Source: Tethya wilhelma (lineage: Eukaryota > Porifera > Demospongiae > Tethyida > Tethyidae). From it: DNA of 64,000 nucleotides. Positions within the stretch are counted from its first letter, which is position 1; every line of letters starts with the position of its first letter. Position numbers and translations under genes: made by a program. The notes under the pieces were generated by a model. The model searched no databases. It was not told the origin of the DNA and saw only the letters and a list, made by a program, of their open reading frames with translations. Positions 59,043 through 64,000 of the stretch are shown here, piece after piece. The stretch spans positions 1,100,880-1,164,879 of the forward strand of contig CAXIPT010000011.1 of assembly GCA_964030475.1 (NCBI GenBank), written 5' to 3'.

Positions 59043-60074
59043 ACAGCAATCTTAACAACTCTCTATGCTATCACGTGAACTTTGTACTCACATTGTTTGA
59101 CTTCAGTTTCTGATAGTCCAAGCAGAGCACACAGATTTGTAAGTTTGATGGTCTTGTATGCTTTGCCGATCAGTGTCACTACTCTTTGTCTCAGTTGAAC
59201 TACAAGCAGACAGGGAAAAAAAACCAAAAACAATAACAACAACAAAAAACAAAAACATGTCACATTCTGATAAAGAGATACAAGGCCAGGCTTTCTCTCT
59301 CTCAGTAGCAACAGAATTAAGCCAACTAGTGCAACAATGATGTCATAATGATGTCATAATGATGTAATGTACATCTATACCTAAAGTCCCGATAAATACC
59401 AACGGGTATAAAAGTACGGAGAACTAATTATAGATTATGAAAAGGTGCAAGGCCTCTAAACAAGACTAATTCACTTTTGCTTTGCAATTCTCTTTCTCTC
59501 ACCTACTAAATTAGCCACTATGGGTGCAACATGAGGCGGCCATGATGGATTCTTGGCTAGCTCGTAAACACCGGCAAAGTCTCTCCTCCAGAGTCTCTTC
59601 CCGATCTCCCAGAGCTCCCCCAGTTCACCGTTGGACTGCTTCACCTCCGATGGTATTCTCTGCCACAACAGCTTAGCATGATCACTACACATGTGTGTGT
59701 GTATGTGTGTGTCAATGTGTGTGATGCACAAATGTTTGACATTTTTTTTCAACGTACATGTATAATATAATCTTACAGTTCGTTTTGAAGAAGGTAGACA
59801 GCCAATAGTGTACCGTAGACCTGTGGACTTGGAACTCCATCTGCAGCCTACACACACATACACACACATATAGCAAGACTCAGTCAAACTCAGTGCCATT
59901 GGTCTGGCCTGGGCCATGTGTTCACCCAAACAACTAAACCCCTTCTAATACACTTTTTGTGGAATTCACAACATCTAAACAGGAGTGTACTAGTGACAGA
60001 CTCACCTGCAGCTCCTCTTGTTCACAAAGAAGTGCTAAAGACACGAAATCTCCACACTGTAGCAACTCCTCCAT
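58371..60074 (-). CDS. COPS8: COP9 signalosome subunit 8, 191 aa
   Basis: Six exons (minus): 60006-60074, 59777-59847, 59503-59684, 59092-59199, 58855-58920 and 58371-58450, 576 nt, all in phase. CSN8 is the smallest PCI subunit of the signalosome, which removes NEDD8 from cullins. Matches to the human protein include VYGTLLAVYLLQNE, LWQRIPSEVKQSNGELGELW, RRDFAGVYEL, the winged-helix part LRQRVVTLIGKAYKTIKL, and the C-terminus RLTDIISFLEN (human ARLTDYVAFLEN). It is slightly shorter than human CSN8 (209). The gene shares an 84-bp spacer with TAF8 on the opposite strand. Exon 5 is preceded by a long CA/CT tract. Confidence 0.95.
58920..59036. repeat. (TG)n(AG)n compound microsatellite in a COPS8 intron
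   Basis: Reads as (CT)n then (CA)n on the transcribed strand and ends in CACACAG, the acceptor of COPS8 exon 5. Confidence 0.95.
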
Positions 60075-60158
60075 CTCTCCCAAGTGACGGACCGTGAACG
60101 GACTTGAAAAAGGTAATATACGGAGGTTTGGATAGTTTACGGAAAAAATTGAAAAGGG
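60075..60158. promoter_or_regulatory. 84-bp bidirectional promoter between COPS8 and TAF8
   Basis: The start codons at 60074 (minus) and 60159 (plus) are only 84 bases apart, so both leaders and core promoters must overlap here. No TATA box; GGTAATATACGG is the only AT-rich patch. Confidence 0.7.
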
Positions 60159-62431
60159 ATGGAGGAAGCAGAAATTGCGCGGAGAAAGGCCCTACAGACT
60201 GCTGCGGCGGCTCTATGTGTAGAGGCAGGGTATATCTCCACTGAGAAAGATGCACTTGGTGTTCTCAGCGAGATAATGCAAAGCTGTAAGAGTTTGCAAC
60301 TCAAAATATTCTAAATAAAGCGCACCATAATCTATGCCGTCTCTCTTTCTGTAGACATTACAGAGCTGGGACGTACTGCCCGTGTGTATAGTGAACTAGC
60401 ATCAAGAACAGAGCCCACTGCATCTGATGTACAAATGGCACTAGTGGATGCAGGTGAAACCACAGTCTTGCTGTGGGTCTCGCTTAGTCTCACTAGCCAG
60501 ACTCTCCACAAAAGTGGCCAGCGAGACTAAGTGTATATGGTATCTATGGCAAAGCTGTCTGTTCCATTGGCTACTTGTGTTTATATAAAAATTCCTCCGA
60601 AATTATGTTGTATTGATAGGCCTGCATGCTTGTGTATACAATGCATATGTGTCATGTTCTAGTACTAATAGATGATTCTGATGTTCGTTTCGCAGGAATG
60701 GACATCAAAGCCCTCCCAGAGTACGCCAAAAGACCTCAAAGAAGACACCTCCCTAGACGTACGAATAGATGCATCACTTTACACTGTATTTACTACTAGT
60801 TAGTGCTTGTATTGCATGAGTACGTGTGAGCCTTCAAAGCTTGGTTTGTATGTCACACATCTGTGATGGGCTTCTGTGTATGTGTACATGAAAAAATCTT
60901 GAGATCTAGCTGGGTTTCAAACCCAGGTTTTTCGAATTTTAGTTGAATGCTCTTACCACTTAGCTACTAGAACTCTTCTAAAGGCATTTCGAGCACATAT
61001 AGTAATGCATTTAGTATATACACGTGCTTATTGGCATATTATGTTGCCAATGTTACACGTGCATGCATTCATTTGTATGGAGTTTACACTTGCATTCTTG
61101 ATTACACTTGCATGGAAATTAATATGGAGTCTTTTACACTCTTAAAGGGTGTGTGCTGTTTGCAAGGAACTATTACCTAGTTCTGTCAGATTGGAAGGCA
61201 TGCATTTATATGACAGTATTCTTTTTGAGAATAACAAGTTGTTGATTTCCTCTTTTTTTAGCGATTTTTTTTTAAATTTTTATTTTTATTTTTTAAGACT
61301 CCCTTCATGGTAGTTGCATGTATTGTGCAGAAAGATTCAGATACTAATATTGAGTGGGATTAGTTTCAGTATGATAATTTCCCCAGACTTTCCACAGTAA
61401 TTTTACCTCATTGTATAGAAATTGGATACTAATAGCGAATAATGACGGTTTACACACATACATACGGTTTGCATTGTACCCACAGAACTTCGTAACTATG
61501 CTCCCCCTCAACCGAAGACTCTTCAAGTGGGCACCAAAACCCAGCGGCCCCCGAGCATCCCCCCTCACCTGCCCTCCTTCCCCGACCCCCACACTTACAT
61601 CAGGACCCCCGTAAGTCGGGAAATACTATAAATAGACCTCTTTCAAAGCAGTTGACTGCTGCAGAAAACTTAAACTGTAAGATCACATTGATATTCCAGT
61701 GTGTGTTTTTTTTGTATACAGGATTGTATGCGACCTCAAGTAGCTACTGCTAATTTTGTATTATATTTTGCATAAGTTGCATGATCGAGTGCTGCACACG
61801 TACGGGCTTGCAACTATTTTGTTTTCCATTGACCCCCTGTGATCATTTGCTACTCTATTGTCACCTCCACCCAGCCAGTAACCAGCAATTAGCCTATAAA
61901 ACTTGGGTTGCTAGGCAATGGCAAGCAAAAGAACGTAATGAATTGTAACGTACGCAGGATTGATAGAACCTGTAGTGGTTTTAACTTGGTTTGTTTGTTG
62001 TTAGTAAAGAAGTTGTCCTCTTCACAAGTGTGTGTGCATACACTCATCTTGTATTTCATGTGCCATAGGCTGGTATATAGTAGCTGTTAATAACCTAGAA
62101 TTTCCAGGCAGGTTGCCAGCTGTTTTGAATCTTTGGATGGGTGTGTATCACCAGTGAACATGAGACTCACAGTATCAATACCAGAGTGTTATATGATATG
62201 GGGCCAATTTTGTTGACCGTATTTGGTGTTCAACTTGTGATTCTCGATACACCTCTACGAGTGCTTACATCCTAATATGGCATTATAAAATCTAGAGTGT
62301 GTATATTATAAGTACATTTTTATCAGTCCCACTTAAATCCCATCACTTCTGATGTACAAGTGATGAATACTTTCTACTATATAGTATTTGATGTCATTTA
62401 TGCGGTCACACACTCATACATACGCACATGN

Positions 62432-62528
<97 letters not shown>

Positions 62529-63411
62529 CTATCGTGCTCCTGCCAGCGACTACAAAACCGTGAGAGAAAAAATGGCTGTTCAGAAACGCAACTCCCAAAA
62601 GAGTCTCTCCAGTCTACTAGCCAAGACTCGTCCTTCTAAACCAGTCTCAGGAGATACTGATCCCTATGGCGTCTACACAGGTACTGTACATTGTCTCTGA
62701 AATATCTTCAGCTATTGTGTCAAAATATATTGACTACCAGGGGAGGTACGACACGAGTGTGCCTTTGCTGAGCTGGCAAGTTCGTTAATTACATTCCAAT
62801 TATGTGACTGCAATACTTCACAATGAGACTTGATCATGTGCACCCTGTTTGCCAGCTCAGCAAAGGTGCACTTGTGTCGTACCTCCTCCGTTTGACTACC
62901 ATACTCACTAGAAATTTACTTTGTAAAATTAAAAGAAAAAAACAAGCTGTTTGTGACTAGTTCAACGTTTATGATTTTATTGCATGATACACCCAATAGA
63001 TGCATTCATAATATAATATTAAATAATTATTTTTACCAGTAGTTTTGAGGTTTGAAAACAATGTCAATAAATTATGATAAATATTCTTTTTCTTTTGATT
63101 GCTCTCCACATTCAGTTGTGACTACCCCTACTCCTAAGACTCCCCTCTATCTCCAGGCCCTCATGCCCACTGCTGAGGACCAGGTAGACACCATAGCAAC
63201 AGAGAGACTCTCCACTGAAGAGACTGCCCCTGTTGGAATGGATCAATCAGATTCATTGGAAAGAGATTCGAATGAGCCAATGGACACTAGCAATGTGGCC
63301 AGTACCAGTTCAGGGCAGGCTATAGCGATTGTCACACCTAGTGTTGAAACTTACGAGAACCCATTTTTAAAGCCAGCAAGGAGAATTAAACTCAAATACA
63401 CTGGTTTATGA
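60159..63411 (+). CDS. TAF8: TFIID subunit TAF8, 287 aa
   Basis: Six exons, 60159-60285, 60355-60453, 60696-60758, 61486-61610, 62527-62680 and 63116-63411, 864 nt, in phase throughout. TAF8 pairs with TAF10 through a histone fold and helps assemble TFIID in the nucleus. The N-terminal histone fold (~5-75) shows EIARRKALQTAAALCVEAGY, SYITELGRTARVYSELASR and PTASDVQMALVD. The TAF8 C-terminal domain shows IPPHLPSFPDPHTYIRTP then YRAPASDYKTVREK, close to human. The acidic, disordered C-terminus ends ETYENPFLKPARRIKLKYTG, like the human NPYLRPVKK nuclear signal. Exon 5 begins directly after a ~90-bp CA tract. Confidence 0.96.
60890..60975 (-). repeat. tRNA-derived SINE, copy 2, in a TAF8 intron
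   Basis: Reverse strand reads CTAGTAGCTAAGTGGTAAGA..CTGGGTTTGAAACCCAG..AGATCTCAAGA, matching the copy at 20041. The B-box is GGTTTGAAACC. Confidence 0.65.
61780..61925. repeat. Interspersed repeat shared with ~32770-32900
   Basis: Blocks GAGTGC.GCACAC, CAACTATTTTGTTT, TTGTCACCTCCACCCA and TAGCCTATAAAAACTT occur in both. In a TAF8 intron. Confidence 0.55.
62432..62525. repeat. (CA)n tract forming the acceptor region of TAF8 exon 5
   Basis: Pure CA run after the N at 62431, ending CACACAG at 62526. Confidence 0.95.
62741..62889. mobile_element. 149-bp MITE in a TAF8 intron
   Basis: GGAGGTACGACACGAGTG at the left mirrors CACTTGTGTCGTACCTCC at the right. Inner CTTTGCTGAG..CTCAGCAAAG also pair. 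Decayed relatives lie at ~22026-22140 and ~33058-33145. Confidence 0.8.
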
Positions 63412-64000
63412 TAATACTATCACATAAAAATGTATTGCTGTCTTGTGACTGTTTTCAATTTTTGATCATACACTTTCTCCTCCTGAATTTACTTGTGTTT
63501 TTCTGGCTTGAGCGCCATAATATACATATGCATGCACATGCAGACTCTGTGTGGATCAGAGCTTAACTGTACTAACACAAATTTAACAAAATTTGTTGCT
63601 AGCAACTAATACTTCCAAATCTACAGATTTGTACAATGCTTGACGGCTGGTCTCTGGAGAGATTGCATAATTTTATTGGCTAGTTATTAATTTTTGTCAT
63701 CCTCTATATAGCTTTCCTGGTTAGTCTTTTCATTTTGCATATCTTTCTCCTGCTGTGGTGTGTGGGAGTGCGAGTTTATAAGTATCACTGCAATATGATT
63801 GCCATTACATCATTGGGAATAAACAAACCCATATGAAGGAAGGAAGCACTAATTAACCACATAGCAGCTGCCCTCTGATGCGGTTTGCAAAATTCAGAAC
63901 ATCACTGAAGTAAGAGTGTACTTCTTAGCTACATTGCTAGCATATTCTAAACAATGAGCTATACTGTTCGAGTTGTACACAGATAGTACTACATACTAGT
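63412..64000. other. 3' flank of TAF8
   Basis: No further gene seen. An AATAAA-like GGAATAAACA lies at ~63817. Confidence 0.4.

Overview
The window looks like animal nuclear DNA, most likely from a demosponge (Porifera). Protein-coding genes are split by short GT-AG introns (roughly 80-600 bp), gene density is high, and CA/GA microsatellites and small inverted-repeat transposons are frequent. The conserved genes are eukaryotic: PMS2, COPS8, TAF8, an SLC4 transporter and a HIP1-type ANTH protein. A Death-domain protein with two large GTPase modules and a geodin-like single-domain beta/gamma-crystallin both fit a sponge. The species assignment is inference; the metazoan assignment is firm.

Layout. 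0.8-5.8 kb (+): Death domain plus two GTPase/COR-like modules. 5.9-13.8 kb: mostly repeats, including an exact 926-bp duplication around an N. 13.8-14.7 kb (-): 85-aa orphan gene. 17.9-18.8 kb (-): 118-aa orphan gene. 19.2-22.7 kb (-): small gene P1 with a TTAA-flanked element in an intron. 25.7-31.9 kb (-): complete 22-exon PMS2, 863 aa. 32.5-34.1 kb (-): P2, a paralogue of P1. 35.0-35.7 kb (-): beta/gamma-crystallin gene with a TATA box. 36-38.6 kb: transposons and a broken piece of PMS2. 38.7-55.4 kb (-): the two ends of an SLC4 gene, with HIP1/ANTH exons between them. 55.5-57.9 kb (+): two orphan genes. 58.4-60.1 kb (-): COPS8. 60.2-63.4 kb (+): TAF8, head-to-head with COPS8.

Assembly quality matters here. 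Nine single Ns mark gaps (5818, 9467, 13586, 13753, 32977, 33281, 38649, 41529, 62431). A 31-base Nextera transposase adapter is embedded at 50406-50436. The HIP1 block lies exactly between that adapter and the N at 41529, so the apparent ANTH-in-SLC4 arrangement is probably a chimera.

Functions are mostly housekeeping (mismatch repair, COP9 signalosome, TFIID, bicarbonate transport, clathrin endocytosis), with one probable innate-immunity or cell-death type GTPase. Exon models were built by hand from splice sites and reading-frame phase. Coordinates may be off by a base or two, and start codons are judged from context only.
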